This document shows, one piece after another, positions 35,234-44,347 of a stretch of 64,000 bases of DNA. The stretch spans positions 310,001-374,000 of the forward strand of contig CBDCZI010000029.1 of NCBI GenBank assembly GCA_965224495.1, read 5' to 3'. The DNA comes from CBDCZI01 sp965224495 (GTDB taxonomy: Bacteria > Bacteroidota > Bacteroidia > Cytophagales > JAAEPT01). Under the pieces are notes generated by a model. That model was not told the DNA's origin. It did no database searches and worked only from the letters and a program-made list of their open reading frames with translations. Both the position numbers and the translations under genes were made by a program. The number at the start of each line of letters is the position of its first letter. Position 1 is the stretch's first letter.

Positions 35234-36193
35234 ATGAAGAATTATTTAGCCATATTTTTTAAAGGTCTCGCAATGGGGGGCGCTAATGTTATACCAGGCG
35301 TTTCGGGAGGAACTATTGCCTTTGTTACTGGTATTTATGACGAGTTGATTGCTTCGTTAAAATCCTTTAATTTAGAGGCTATCAAACTTTTGTTTACTTT
35401 CAAAATAAAAGAATTTTTAAAACATATCAATGCACTCTTTCTTGTGGCTCTTTTTTCTGGAGCGATTGCAGGTATTGTGTCTTTGGGAAAATTATTCAAA
35501 TGGGTCATTAGTTTAGATAGAATATCGGGTAGCACGGCAATCAAACACGGTTACGAACCGCTGTTATTTGCGTTGTTTTTTGGATTAATTTTAGCGTCTG
35601 TTTATTATGTAGGGCGAACAATAAAAGAATGGAATGTCAAAACTATTGTTGCAGGATTACTTGGGATGGCGGTTGCGATAACTTTAGTTTTAGTTAAACC
35701 CGCTTCTGAAAACGACAATGTATTGTACCTTTTTGTTTGTGGAATAGTAGCAATGAGTTCGATGCTTTTACCTGGTTTATCAGGTTCGTTTGTGCTTATT
35801 TTGATGGGTAATTATTACCTTATAATGATAGACTCCGTTCAAAATTTTGATGGTAAAATACTTGGTATTGTAGCTCTCGGTGCGGTGGTTGGGTTTGTTG
35901 TTTTATCTCGTATTATTTCTTTTTTGTTAGACAAACACGAAGGAATAACAATCAGTTCGCTTACAGGTTTTATTTTTGGTTCGTTAGTGACTATTTGGCC
36001 TTGGAAAGATATTGTGAGAGAGGAAGTTCAAAAAGGGGATAAAATAAAAGAAGTAATCACAGGTTATAACAATTGGCATTTTCCTGAAATGAATTCATTT
36101 GATTTCTTACTTATTGGGATGATGATTTTAGGTTTTCTTATGGTTTGGGGCGTGGAATTTGTAGGTGAACTAAGCAAGAAAAACAAGAATTAA
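35234..36193 (+). CDS. DUF368 membrane protein
   Basis: A 319-residue polytopic membrane protein with about eight segments. The DUF368 family opening GLAMGGANVIPGVSGGTIAFVTGIYDELI is present at about residues 11-39, and a second inverted copy MSSMLLPGLSGSFVLILMGNYY lies mid-chain. The paired 'PGvSGG' and 'PGLSGS' motifs are the family hallmark. Some family members are implicated in undecaprenyl phosphate translocation; whether that holds here is inference. It is followed closely (18 bases) by aroE. Confidence 0.9.
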   Translation: MKNYLAIFFKGLAMGGANVIPGVSGGTIAFVTGIYDELIASLKSFNLEAIKLLFTFKIKEFLKHINALFLVALFSGAIAGIVSLGKLFKWVISLDRISGSTAIKHGYEPLLFALFFGLILASVYYVGRTIKEWNVKTIVAGLLGMAVAITLVLVKPASENDNVLYLFVCGIVAMSSMLLPGLSGSFVLILMGNYYLIMIDSVQNFDGKILGIVALGAVVGFVVLSRIISFLLDKHEGITISSLTGFIFGSLVTIWPWKDIVREEVQKGDKIKEVITGYNNWHFPEMNSFDFLLIGMMILGFLMVWGVEFVGELSKKNKN

Positions 36194-36210
36194 CCGTTTG
36201 GTAAAGTAGT

Positions 36211-36954
36211 ATGAAAAAATTTGGACTAATTGGAAAGACACTTTCTCATTCATTTTCTAAAAATTATTTTGAAGAAAAATTTGAAAAAGAAAACATTACA
36301 GGAGCACAATACGATTTGTATGAAATGCCTGATATTGTTGATTTGCTCGATTTAATTAAGGAAAGTAAAGGACAATTAAAAGGTTTAAATGTGACTATTC
36401 CTTACAAACAAGACGTGTTGCCTTACTTAAAAGAAATCGACCCGTCAGCAGAAAAAATAGGTGCTGTTAATGTCTTGAAAATAGCAGACAACGGAACGAT
36501 TAAAGGCTATAATTCTGATTATTATGGCTTCAAAACTTCGTTAGAAAATTTTGCAGGAACAGCTTTAACAGGTTGTAAAGCATTGATTTTAGGAACTGGT
36601 GGTGCGTCTAAAGCAGTCAAACAAGCGTTAATTGATTTAGAAATTCCTTACCAATATATTTCTCGTCAAAAGAGTGAAACCTCACTTTCTTACGATGAAA
36701 TTACGCCCGAAATAATCAAAGCACATAAATTAATCATCAACTCGACACCTTTAGGAATGTATCCTAAAACAGACCATTGCCCTACTATTCCTTACGAAGC
36801 AATAGGTCAGGAACATTTTCTTTATGACTTGGTTTATAACCCTGAAGAAACTTTGTTTATGAAAAAAGGGCGAGACCAAGGAGCTAAAGCAATTCACGGG
36901 TTAGAAATGTTGATTTTACAAGCCGAAAAATCTTGGGAAATCTGGAACAGCTAA
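36211..36954 (+). CDS. aroE: Shikimate dehydrogenase
   Basis: Reduces 3-dehydroshikimate to shikimate with NADPH. It is 247 residues, slightly short for the family. The shikimate site is GKTLSHSFSKNYF (8-20) and NVTIPYKQDVLPYL (about 60-73, with the catalytic Lys). The NADP loop is LGTGGASKAV (about 128-137). STPLGMYP and IHGLEMLILQ are the conserved C-terminal blocks. Likely co-transcribed with DUF368. Confidence 0.95.
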   Translation: MKKFGLIGKTLSHSFSKNYFEEKFEKENITGAQYDLYEMPDIVDLLDLIKESKGQLKGLNVTIPYKQDVLPYLKEIDPSAEKIGAVNVLKIADNGTIKGYNSDYYGFKTSLENFAGTALTGCKALILGTGGASKAVKQALIDLEIPYQYISRQKSETSLSYDEITPEIIKAHKLIINSTPLGMYPKTDHCPTIPYEAIGQEHFLYDLVYNPEETLFMKKGRDQGAKAIHGLEMLILQAEKSWEIWNS

Positions 36955-37075
36955 TCCTAACAAGCAGAGAATGAATTGATTTTCTCTGTGATTTTGAATG
37001 TCTTTCATTTATTTATTAATATTTTTATAGTAATGAATGACAGGCTGTTTATTTATTCAAAACGAAACAACGACT

Positions 37076-38710
37076 ATGAAAAATTATAAATCTATATTAC
37101 TTATTTTATTTGTTATTCCTTTACTCTTTTCTTTTGAAGAGCCTGATGAAAAACATTTTCAAATAGCGAAGAATATGGAAATTTTTAGTTCTGTTTTTCG
37201 TGAAGTGAACAAATATTATGTCGAAGGAACAGAGGCTGGGCCGATGATGAAATCGGGAATTGACGCAATGTTAAAAACCTTAGACCCTTATACCAAATAT
37301 ATTCCTGAAGAAGCGATAGAAGATTACCGTATAATGACTACGGGAGAATACGGAGGTATCGGAGCGATGATAGGCACTCGGAAAGAGCGTGTTTTAGTAC
37401 TTTTGGCTTACAAAGGATTTCCCGCAGACAAAGCAGGTTTACATATCGGAGATGAGATTTTGGTTATTGATGGAGTCAGTACAAAAGGTAAAAGTTCCGC
37501 ACAAATCAGTAAACTACTAAGAGGACAAGCCAACACGGAATTGCAGTTGGTAGTGAAAAGAAAAAACGAAAAGCAGTCTTTAAACTTTTCTTTCAAAAGA
37601 GGAAAGGTCAAAATGAAAAGTGTGCCTTACTTTGGAATGCTCAACGAAACAATGGGTTACTTCAAATTGACAAGTTTTACAAGTACTTCGGCTACAGAAG
37701 TAGGGAATGCGATACGTGAGTTGAAAAAACAAGGAGCAAAAGAATTGATGTTTGATTTGAGAGACAACACAGGTGGTTTGCTTTTTCAGGCGATTGAAAT
37801 ATGTAATATGTTTATTCCGAAAGGAAAAGTAGTAGTGAGTACAAAAGGAAAAGTAAATACGTGGAACAAAGAATACAAAAGTCAAAAAGAGCCATTGGAC
37901 ACAGAGATACCTTTAGTTCTTTTAACAAACGGAATGAGTGCTTCTGCTTCAGAGATTGTTTCGGGCGTGTTACAAGATTATGATAGAGCAGTGGTTATCG
38001 GAAAAAACACCTATGGAAAAGGTCTGGTGCAATCAGTTTTCAAAACTGCCTACAACTCAAAAGTTAAAATCACAACTGCCAAATATTACATTCCTTCAGG
38101 AAGATGTATCCAAGAAATTGATTACAGTAAAAAGGATAAAGATGGAAAAGATCAAGAGTTACCCGACAGTTTACGTACAAAATTTCATACGGCAAATGGT
38201 CGTTTAGTTTTTGACGGAAAAGGTATTGCTCCCGATATCAAAATGAAAAATGATACTTTAGACGAGTTTCTTATTCAATTGAGTAACCACGACGTCTTTT
38301 TTGATTATGCCGTAAATTATTTCTACACACACAAAGATTGGTCACCTGAAACACCAACGTCTTTTCAGTTTTCTAAGAATGATTTTAATGATTTCGTGAA
38401 ATGGTTTAGCTCGACAGATTACAAAATAACATTGACTGCCGAAAAACATTTGAAACATTTAGAAAAATACCTTTACACAAAAGGCGAAAAATTAACGTCT
38501 GTAAGTACTGAAATAGAAAAGAGAAAACAGCAAGTTGTTTTAGAAAACGAACAGCTAATTTCTAATGCGATACAAGAACAACTCATCGCTCATTATTTTT
38601 ACAAATCGGGAAAAATAGAAGCAAGTTTATTGCACGACAAAGACATTAGTAAAGCAAAAGTTATTCTCAAAGAGACTAATGCTTACAACAATATTTTGAC
38701 TCAAAAATAA
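37076..38710 (+). CDS. C-terminal processing peptidase, S41 family
   Basis: 544 residues from the ATG at 37076 (MKNYKSILLILFVIPLLFSF), which gives a proper signal peptide; the upstream in-frame ATG at 37037 would bury it. The PDZ domain (about 90-170) includes FPADKAGLHIGDEILVIDG. The S41 catalytic Ser is in NGMSASASEIV and the Lys in GKNTYGKGLVQS. This is the Prc/CtpA type periplasmic protease. Followed after 14 bases by the TSUP permease gene. Confidence 0.93.
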   Translation: MKNYKSILLILFVIPLLFSFEEPDEKHFQIAKNMEIFSSVFREVNKYYVEGTEAGPMMKSGIDAMLKTLDPYTKYIPEEAIEDYRIMTTGEYGGIGAMIGTRKERVLVLLAYKGFPADKAGLHIGDEILVIDGVSTKGKSSAQISKLLRGQANTELQLVVKRKNEKQSLNFSFKRGKVKMKSVPYFGMLNETMGYFKLTSFTSTSATEVGNAIRELKKQGAKELMFDLRDNTGGLLFQAIEICNMFIPKGKVVVSTKGKVNTWNKEYKSQKEPLDTEIPLVLLTNGMSASASEIVSGVLQDYDRAVVIGKNTYGKGLVQSVFKTAYNSKVKITTAKYYIPSGRCIQEIDYSKKDKDGKDQELPDSLRTKFHTANGRLVFDGKGIAPDIKMKNDTLDEFLIQLSNHDVFFDYAVNYFYTHKDWSPETPTSFQFSKNDFNDFVKWFSSTDYKITLTAEKHLKHLEKYLYTKGEKLTSVSTEIEKRKQQVVLENEQLISNAIQEQLIAHYFYKSGKIEASLLHDKDISKAKVILKETNAYNNILTQK

Positions 38711-38724
38711 TTACCTCTTAAGTA

Positions 38725-39543
38725 ATGGAACAAATTATCATCCTTATATCATCAGGGCTTTTAGGAGGTGTATTGGCAGGGCTTTTAGGTATCGGAGGAG
38801 GTATTGTCTTTTTATTGATTTTGTCAGTCGTTTTACCTGATATTGGTGTTCCGCCCGAAGATTTGGTACAGTACCAATTAGCAAACTCTATCGTAGGTGT
38901 GTTTTTTGCTACACTTTCGGCAAATATTGCCTTATTAAAAACCAAACAGTTTTATTCCAAGCAAGTCTTTATTGTCGCTTTAGGTAGTGTGTTTTTCTCT
39001 TTAATAGCACTCTTTTTTGTAGTGAACACTTCTTGGTTTACCCGTGACAAATTCAATATTGTTATCGTTAGTATTTTACTTTATATGTTGTTTCGAGTAA
39101 TCAAACAAGCCTCTACGAATACGGAAGAGATTTCGTACAATAAAATCAGCAAACAAAAATACTTTATGAGTGGCTCTGCTGGTGGTTTTATTGCGTCCAT
39201 TTCGGGTTTGGGAGGAGGTGTTGTGATGGTACCGATTCTTTACAGTATGTTTAAGCTGAATTATAAAATTGCAAAATCAATCTCTTTAGGAGTCATTATG
39301 ATTACGGCATTTTTTATGACCATCCAAAACCTCTACACGCAACCAATCCATCAATTTGATGGTTATCATATTGGTTTAGTTATTCCACAAATTTCGTTGT
39401 ATTTGGCTCTTGGTGTTTTTATCGGAGGACCTTTAGGTATCTTACTCGGACAAAAACTTTCTTCTCGTACGACGACTGTGATATATAGTGTTTTTTTATT
39501 GGTCTTTATCATCAAAAAAATCGTTGAATTAATTATGCTATAA
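38725..39543 (+). CDS. TauE/SafE (TSUP) family permease
   Basis: 272 residues with about eight membrane segments. The two family signatures are GGVLAGLLGIGGGIVFLLIL (N-terminal) and GGFIASISGLGGGVVMVPIL (middle). TSUP proteins move sulfite, sulfoacetate, sulfolactate or similar anions; the substrate is unknown. A link with the phosphosulfolactate synthase gene 4 kb upstream is tempting but unsupported by adjacency. Confidence 0.9.
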   Translation: MEQIIILISSGLLGGVLAGLLGIGGGIVFLLILSVVLPDIGVPPEDLVQYQLANSIVGVFFATLSANIALLKTKQFYSKQVFIVALGSVFFSLIALFFVVNTSWFTRDKFNIVIVSILLYMLFRVIKQASTNTEEISYNKISKQKYFMSGSAGGFIASISGLGGGVVMVPILYSMFKLNYKIAKSISLGVIMITAFFMTIQNLYTQPIHQFDGYHIGLVIPQISLYLALGVFIGGPLGILLGQKLSSRTTTVIYSVFLLVFIIKKIVELIML

Positions 39544-39574
39544 GGGAAACCTTATATTTTAATTTCTAAATGAT

Positions 39575-39582
39575 TATCTTTG
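39575..39582 (+). promoter_or_regulatory. Candidate -7 box for tsaB
   Basis: TATCTTTG fits TAnnTTTG. It lies 86 bases before the tsaB ATG, the long side for a leader. Confidence 0.35.
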
Positions 39583-39668
39583 AATGACCAAGCCTTGCTT
39601 ATGAAGCATTAAATGGTAATGTTCCTGAAAAGTTAAGTACGAACTAACAATTACTGATTGAATAAAAA

Positions 39669-40358
39669 ATGGCACTCATTCTTAGTATAGAAACCTCTGC
39701 ACCTATCTGTTCTGTCGCTCTTCACCAAGACGGAATATTAAAAGGGATAAGTGAAGTCGCAGTCGAAAACTCACACTCTGAAGTTCTAACTGTATTGATT
39801 GAAAATTTATTAAAAAATACTTTTGTAGATAAATCTGAACTCGACGCTATCGCTATTTCAGAAGGGCCAGGTTCTTACACAGGTCTTCGCATTGGTTTGA
39901 GTACAGCAAAAGGTTTGTGTTACGCATTAGAAATTCCTTTAATCGCCGTTAAGACGCTCAAGGCAATGGCTAACCAAGTTCAACGACTTTATCCATCAAC
40001 TGATGAAGTGCTTTTTTGTCCGATGTTAGATGCGCGAAGAATGGAGGTTTATCACGCCATCTACGACAATAAACTCAACGAAATACAGGAAACTAAACCG
40101 TTGATTTTTGAAGAAGGTGCGTTGAGTGATTATGCCAACAAAAAAATAATTTACTTCGGTGATGGTGCTCAGAAAGGACAAGAAGCCTTAGCCTTTCCCG
40201 ATTTCCATTTTATCAAAGGAATAGAAACTTCAGCCTCAGGAATGGGGGAATTGGCTTTTGATAAATTTCAGCGAAATATCTTTGAAGATGTCGCTTATTG
40301 TGAGCCATTTTATTTGAAAGAGGTAAGAATAACCGTTTCTAAAAAGAAATACTTATGA
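39669..40358 (+). CDS. tsaB: tRNA threonylcarbamoyladenosine biosynthesis protein TsaB
   Basis: 229 residues. An ASKHA-fold partner of TsaD in t6A37 synthesis. The opening LILSIETSAPICSVAL, the segment LDAIAISEGPGSYTGLRIGLSTAKGL and PMLDARRMEVY are the family blocks. It overlaps the DUF2480 gene by four bases (ATGA). Confidence 0.95.
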   Translation: MALILSIETSAPICSVALHQDGILKGISEVAVENSHSEVLTVLIENLLKNTFVDKSELDAIAISEGPGSYTGLRIGLSTAKGLCYALEIPLIAVKTLKAMANQVQRLYPSTDEVLFCPMLDARRMEVYHAIYDNKLNEIQETKPLIFEEGALSDYANKKIIYFGDGAQKGQEALAFPDFHFIKGIETSASGMGELAFDKFQRNIFEDVAYCEPFYLKEVRITVSKKKYL

Positions 40359-40870
40359 GTGATACCATCATTAATAAAGTGGCAAATAGTGGGTTGATTA
40401 GCTTCGATTTAGAAGATTATTACCCCCAAAATGAGCGTGTGATTTATGATTTGAAAGACAATCTATTTCAAGAAATGATTTTGAAAGAAAAAGATTTCAG
40501 AAACTTCTTAAAAGAACACGATTGGGAACAATACAGAGACAAAAATATAGCAGTTATTTGTTCTGTTGATGCGATAGTTCCCACTTGGGCATATATGTTA
40601 TTAGCAGTCAAATTCGAAGGGGTTGCTGAGACGGTTGTTTTTGGGGATTTGGAAGCATTAGAAATTCATTTATTTAAGCAGATAATAAACAAAATTGACT
40701 TTTCAGCCTTTCAAGATGCTAAAGTAGTAGTAAAAGGCTGTTCCAAATTTGAAATACCAACCGCTGTATATGTAGAGTTAGCCAACCGTTTAAAACCTTA
40801 TGTCAAATCATTGATGTTTGGCGAACCGTGTAGTACAGTACCTTTGTATAAAAAGAAAATTGTTAGGTGA
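40355..40870 (+). CDS. DUF2480 family protein
   Basis: A 171-residue cytoplasmic protein found in Bacteroidota. The family pattern is seen in NKVANSGLISFDLEDYYP (6-23), FKEHDW-like FLKEHDWEQYRDKNIAVICS, AIVPTWAYMLLA, and CSKFEIPTAVYVEL near the end. Function unknown. Coupled to tsaB by a four-base overlap. Confidence 0.88.
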   Translation: MSDTIINKVANSGLISFDLEDYYPQNERVIYDLKDNLFQEMILKEKDFRNFLKEHDWEQYRDKNIAVICSVDAIVPTWAYMLLAVKFEGVAETVVFGDLEALEIHLFKQIINKIDFSAFQDAKVVVKGCSKFEIPTAVYVELANRLKPYVKSLMFGEPCSTVPLYKKKIVR

Positions 40871-40886
40871 TTTTTTAGTAACTTTG
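40860..40886 (+). promoter_or_regulatory. Candidate promoter for ruvB
   Basis: TTG (40860-40862), a 16-base spacer and TAACTTTG (40879-40886). The spacer is a little short. The box is 18 bases before the ruvB ATG. Confidence 0.5.
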
Positions 40887-40904
40887 AGGTAAACCCAATT
40901 AGCG

Positions 40905-41933
40905 ATGCGAGAAGATTATTTAACTGGAGAAGACGAACACTATGAACCTGAAGAGCGTGACATAGATAAAGCATTGCGTCCTCTCGATTTTAGTGATTTT
41001 GCGGGGCAAGATAAAATCGTAGAAAACCTTAAAATTTTTGTTGGTGCATCCAAAGCTCGTGGCGAAGCACTTGATCACGTGTTGTTACACGGACCTCCTG
41101 GTTTGGGAAAAACAACCTTGTCAAATATTATTGCAAACGAATTAGGTTCGAGTATCAAAATAACTTCTGGGCCTGTGTTGGATAAACCAAGTGACTTGGC
41201 TGGTTTACTAACTAATTTGGAAGATAATGATGTGCTGTTTATTGATGAGATTCATCGTTTAAACCCGATTGTAGAAGAATATTTATATTCAGCAATGGAA
41301 GATTACCGTATCGATATTATGCTCGATTCGGGACCAAGCGCTCGTACTGTACAAATTTCTTTAAGCCCTTTTACATTAATCGGAGCGACTACTCGTTCGG
41401 GCTTATTGACCTCGCCTTTACGTGCTCGTTTTGGTATCAATGCCCGTTTAGAGTATTACAACAGTGATGTTTTAGCAGGAATTATCAAACGTTCGTGTAA
41501 GATTTTGAACACACCTATCGACGATAATGCCTCTTACGAAATTGCCCGAAGAAGTCGTGGAACACCTCGTATAGCTAATAATTTATTGCGTCGAACAAGA
41601 GATTTTGCTGATATGAAAGGCGACGGAACCATTACAATGGACATTGCCAAGATGGGATTAAATGCCTTAGATGTTGATCAAAATGGATTGGACGAAATGG
41701 ATAACCGTATTTTAAGTACGATAATCGATAAATTTGCAGGAGGACCTGTTGGTTTGACGACTATCGCAACGGCGTGTGGTGAAGAAAGTGACACAATAGA
41801 AGAAGTTTATGAGCCATTTTTGATTAAAGAAGGTTATATCAAAAGAACTTCAAGAGGGCGTTTGACTACCGAATTAGCTTACAAACACCTAAATAGACCG
41901 ATGCCAGGTAAAACAGGAACTTTGTTTGATTAA
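40905..41933 (+). CDS. ruvB: Holliday junction branch migration helicase RuvB
   Basis: A 342-residue AAA+ motor that drives branch migration with RuvA. Walker A is HGPPGLGKTTLSN (about 61-73), Walker B is VLFIDEIHRLN, sensor 1 is LIGATTRSGLL, and the arginine-finger region is SRGTPRIANNLLRRTRDF. The C-terminal winged-helix domain ends with LTTELAYKHL. queG starts ten bases later. Confidence 0.98.
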   Translation: MREDYLTGEDEHYEPEERDIDKALRPLDFSDFAGQDKIVENLKIFVGASKARGEALDHVLLHGPPGLGKTTLSNIIANELGSSIKITSGPVLDKPSDLAGLLTNLEDNDVLFIDEIHRLNPIVEEYLYSAMEDYRIDIMLDSGPSARTVQISLSPFTLIGATTRSGLLTSPLRARFGINARLEYYNSDVLAGIIKRSCKILNTPIDDNASYEIARRSRGTPRIANNLLRRTRDFADMKGDGTITMDIAKMGLNALDVDQNGLDEMDNRILSTIIDKFAGGPVGLTTIATACGEESDTIEEVYEPFLIKEGYIKRTSRGRLTTELAYKHLNRPMPGKTGTLFD

Positions 41934-41942
41934 TCAATAGCT

Positions 41943-42863
41943 GTGCGAATAGACGAACATACAAAAATAGTAAAAGACACTGCCAAACGGTTGGGTTTTG
42001 ATTTTTGTGGCATATCAAAAGCGGAGTTTTTAGAAAAAGAAGCACCTCGTTTAGAAAATTGGCTCAATCAAAACCACCACGGTGAGATGGCGTATATGGC
42101 AAACCATTTTGACAAACGACTTGACCCTCGTAAACTGGTAGAAGGAGCAAAAAGTGTGGTTAGTTTATTACTCAATTACACACCTCACGAAGAAATAGAC
42201 AGTAAATACAAGATATCCAAATACGCTTACGGTAGAGATTACCACAAAACTATTCCCAAAAAACTTAAAGAGTTTTTGTTTGAACTCAAAGAGCAAATTG
42301 GCGAAATCAATGGTAGAGCTTTCACTGATTCGGCACCTGTAATGGATAAAGCTTGGGCGACAAAAAGCGGTTTGGGGTGGCAAGGAAAACACAGTAACCT
42401 AATTACTCGAAAAAATGGCAGTTTCTTTTTTATAGCCGAGTTGATTATTGATTTGGAACTTGTAGCAGACAACCCAATTGGTGATTTTTGTGGTGCTTGC
42501 ACCAAATGTATCGACGCTTGTCCGACTGATGCGATTATTGAACCTTACAAAGTTGACGGCAGTAAATGTATTTCTTATTACACCATCGAATTAAAAAATA
42601 ACATTCCAAATGACGTAAAAGGGAAGTTTGATAATTGGATTTTTGGTTGTGATATTTGTCAAGACGTGTGTCCGTGGAATCGATTTGCTAAACCACACAC
42701 AACACCCGATTTCCTACCTAAAAACGAATTATTAGAGCTCTCCAAAACCGATTTTATAGACATTACCGAAGAGACATTTGAAAAAGTATTTAACGGCACG
42801 CCCATTCGAAGAACAGGCTACCAAGGGTTGATTCGTAACTTGAAATTTACTCAAGAAGAATAA
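41943..42863 (+). CDS. queG: Epoxyqueuosine reductase
   Basis: A cobalamin and iron-sulfur enzyme for the last step of queuosine synthesis in tRNA. 306 residues from a GTG start. The N-terminal domain holds GFDFCGISKAEFLEKEAPRL, and DSAPVMDKAWATKSGLGWQGKHS is the active-site block. Two [4Fe-4S] clusters are bound by CGACTKCIDACP and CDICQDVCPWN. Its last 52 codons and downstream sequence are duplicated at 46462-46928. Confidence 0.96.
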   Translation: MRIDEHTKIVKDTAKRLGFDFCGISKAEFLEKEAPRLENWLNQNHHGEMAYMANHFDKRLDPRKLVEGAKSVVSLLLNYTPHEEIDSKYKISKYAYGRDYHKTIPKKLKEFLFELKEQIGEINGRAFTDSAPVMDKAWATKSGLGWQGKHSNLITRKNGSFFFIAELIIDLELVADNPIGDFCGACTKCIDACPTDAIIEPYKVDGSKCISYYTIELKNNIPNDVKGKFDNWIFGCDICQDVCPWNRFAKPHTTPDFLPKNELLELSKTDFIDITEETFEKVFNGTPIRRTGYQGLIRNLKFTQEE

Positions 42864-43174
42864 ACTTACACGTTCAAAAACACCTTGTCCATTACTGGTT
42901 TGTAACGTCCTCCAAAGTTTACGTAACACCACAACTTCAATTGTTCTAAATCAGCTGAGTTCAACCAATCGAAGGCTTTTTTCAATTCTTTTTCAAACAA
43001 AGACAAATCGAAACTGACTTTGAGTAATATTCTTTTCTTAAATTCTAACATATCTAGTTGGTCAAAAATGATAGTAAAACAACAAGTTTCTAAAATCATC
43101 TGCTTCTTGTTGTTTTATTAAATTAAGAAAATTACAGGAAACATTTAGGTGATTACACCTACTTTAGTTTTCCA
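42708..43174 (+). repeat. 467-bp direct repeat, left copy
   Basis: Bases 42708-43174 recur at 46462-46928, offset 3754 bp. I found three mismatches (two at the left edge, one at 43054). The unit holds the 3' end of queG, a small minus-strand gene, and the palindrome TAGGTG-ATTA-CACCTA. Confidence 0.95.
42866..43051 (-). CDS. Small conserved protein, copy 1
   Basis: 61 residues from the ATG at 43051 (MLEFKKRILLKVSFDLSLFEKEL); an in-frame ATG at 43099 would add 16 residues. It is helical, with KKAFDWLNSADLEQLKLWCYVNFG in the middle and no membrane segment. It looks like a short family I associate with Flavobacteriales ('KVSFD..LF.KEL...WL'), function unknown. It converges with queG, the stops only two bases apart. 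A second copy at 46620-46805 has the same sequence. Confidence 0.6.
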   Translation of the reverse strand: MLEFKKRILLKVSFDLSLFEKELKKAFDWLNSADLEQLKLWCYVNFGGRYKPVMDKVFLNV

Positions 43175-43297
43175 TAATTTGTTTTTTTTTGAGGTTAGAA
43201 AAGTACTTCTATAGAAGCTAAAAATTCAGCTATGGGTATTCTTTTCAAAAAAATATAATAAAAAATCTCAATTTTAGATAAACATCAATTAAAAAGT

Positions 43298-43305
43298 TAA
43301 ATTTG
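43298..43305 (+). promoter_or_regulatory. Candidate -7 box for the inserted GT2 gene
   Basis: TAAATTTG fits TAnnTTTG and overlaps the possible TTG start at 43303, favouring the ATG at 43324. Confidence 0.4.
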
Positions 43306-43323
43306 TCTAAAAAACAAGGAAAA

Positions 43324-44259
43324 ATGTTACTCTCTATAATTGTATCCGTTTATAATGAACAAGATATGTTAAAGTCATTTTGGGCTTCTTTATCAAAAGA
43401 AATCCAAAAAATGGATTTTGATGTTGAAGTACTCTTTACTAATGATGGTAGTATTGATAATAGTTTATCAATACTTAAAGAAATAGAAAAGAGAGAAGAT
43501 AATGTTAAAATAATTTCTTTCTCTAGAAACTTTGGTCACGAGGCAGCTATGATTGCGGGAATAGATAAAAGTTCAGGAGATGCTATTATATGTATGGATG
43601 CAGATTTACAACATCCAACGACATTAATCAGTAAAATGGTAGACAAATACAAAGAAGGCAATGACATATGTAATATGTCTCGAAAAAGTAGGGCAGACGC
43701 CTCTTTATGGAAAAGAATAACCTCTAGCCTCTTCTATAAAGTTATTAACAAAATCTCAGTAGTTAAATTTGAACCTAATGCTTCTGATTTTTTCTTGATT
43801 TCTAAAAAGGTTAGTCAAGTTTTAAAAAACAATTACAGAGAAAGAATAAGGTTTCTAAGAGGTTTTATTCAAAATATAGGTTTTAAATCAGCGGTCATTG
43901 AATTTGACTCACCAAGTAGAGAGGCAGGAGAAAGTAAATATTCTTTTGTTAAACTTTTCATGCTATCTATAGATGCTATTGTTGTTTTCTCTAGAGTACC
44001 CTTATATTTCGGGTTTGCAGCCGCTTTATTTTGCTTTATTTTATCTATCTCTTTAGCTGTATATTCTATCATTATGAAATTCATGCAAGAAGTCCCTCCA
44101 GGATATACAACTTTAATAGTTTTAGTTTCTTTCTTGTTTGCAATCCAATTTTTATTAATAGGCTTTATTGGACTCTACATGGGGCACCTATACGAAGAGA
44201 ATAAAAAAAGGCCTATTTACATTATCGACGAAGATAACTCCGCTCTTAAGGTCAACTAA
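43324..44259 (+). CDS. GT2 glycosyltransferase, polyprenyl-phosphate sugar synthase type
   Basis: 311 residues from the ATG at 43324 (MLLSIIVSVYNEQD). A GT-A domain with VLFTNDGSIDNSL, SFSRNFGHEAAMIAGID, the DXD-type CMDADLQHP and DFFLISKKVSQVL blocks, then two membrane segments (about 225-250 and 262-288) and a short basic tail. This is the DPM1/ArnC/GtrB architecture that loads a sugar onto polyprenyl phosphate for a GT-C enzyme outside the membrane. It lies in the AT-rich insert between the 467-bp repeats and converges on the large membrane protein gene, its likely partner. Confidence 0.9.
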   Translation: MLLSIIVSVYNEQDMLKSFWASLSKEIQKMDFDVEVLFTNDGSIDNSLSILKEIEKREDNVKIISFSRNFGHEAAMIAGIDKSSGDAIICMDADLQHPTTLISKMVDKYKEGNDICNMSRKSRADASLWKRITSSLFYKVINKISVVKFEPNASDFFLISKKVSQVLKNNYRERIRFLRGFIQNIGFKSAVIEFDSPSREAGESKYSFVKLFMLSIDAIVVFSRVPLYFGFAAALFCFILSISLAVYSIIMKFMQEVPPGYTTLIVLVSFLFAIQFLLIGFIGLYMGHLYEENKKRPIYIIDEDNSALKVN

Positions 44260-44284
44260 TGACTGCTTTTTTAGGTGTAAATTC

Positions 44285-44347
44285 TAATATTCCCGTATCA
44301 AAACAAAGAACAGTAATTTTACTTTGATACGGGAATATTATTTTTTT
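44285..44347. terminator. Bidirectional terminator inside the insert
   Basis: An 18-bp perfect stem, TAATATTCCCGTATCAAA (44285-44302) with TTTGATACGGGAATATTA (44323-44340), followed by seven T. It separates two convergent genes. Confidence 0.9.
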
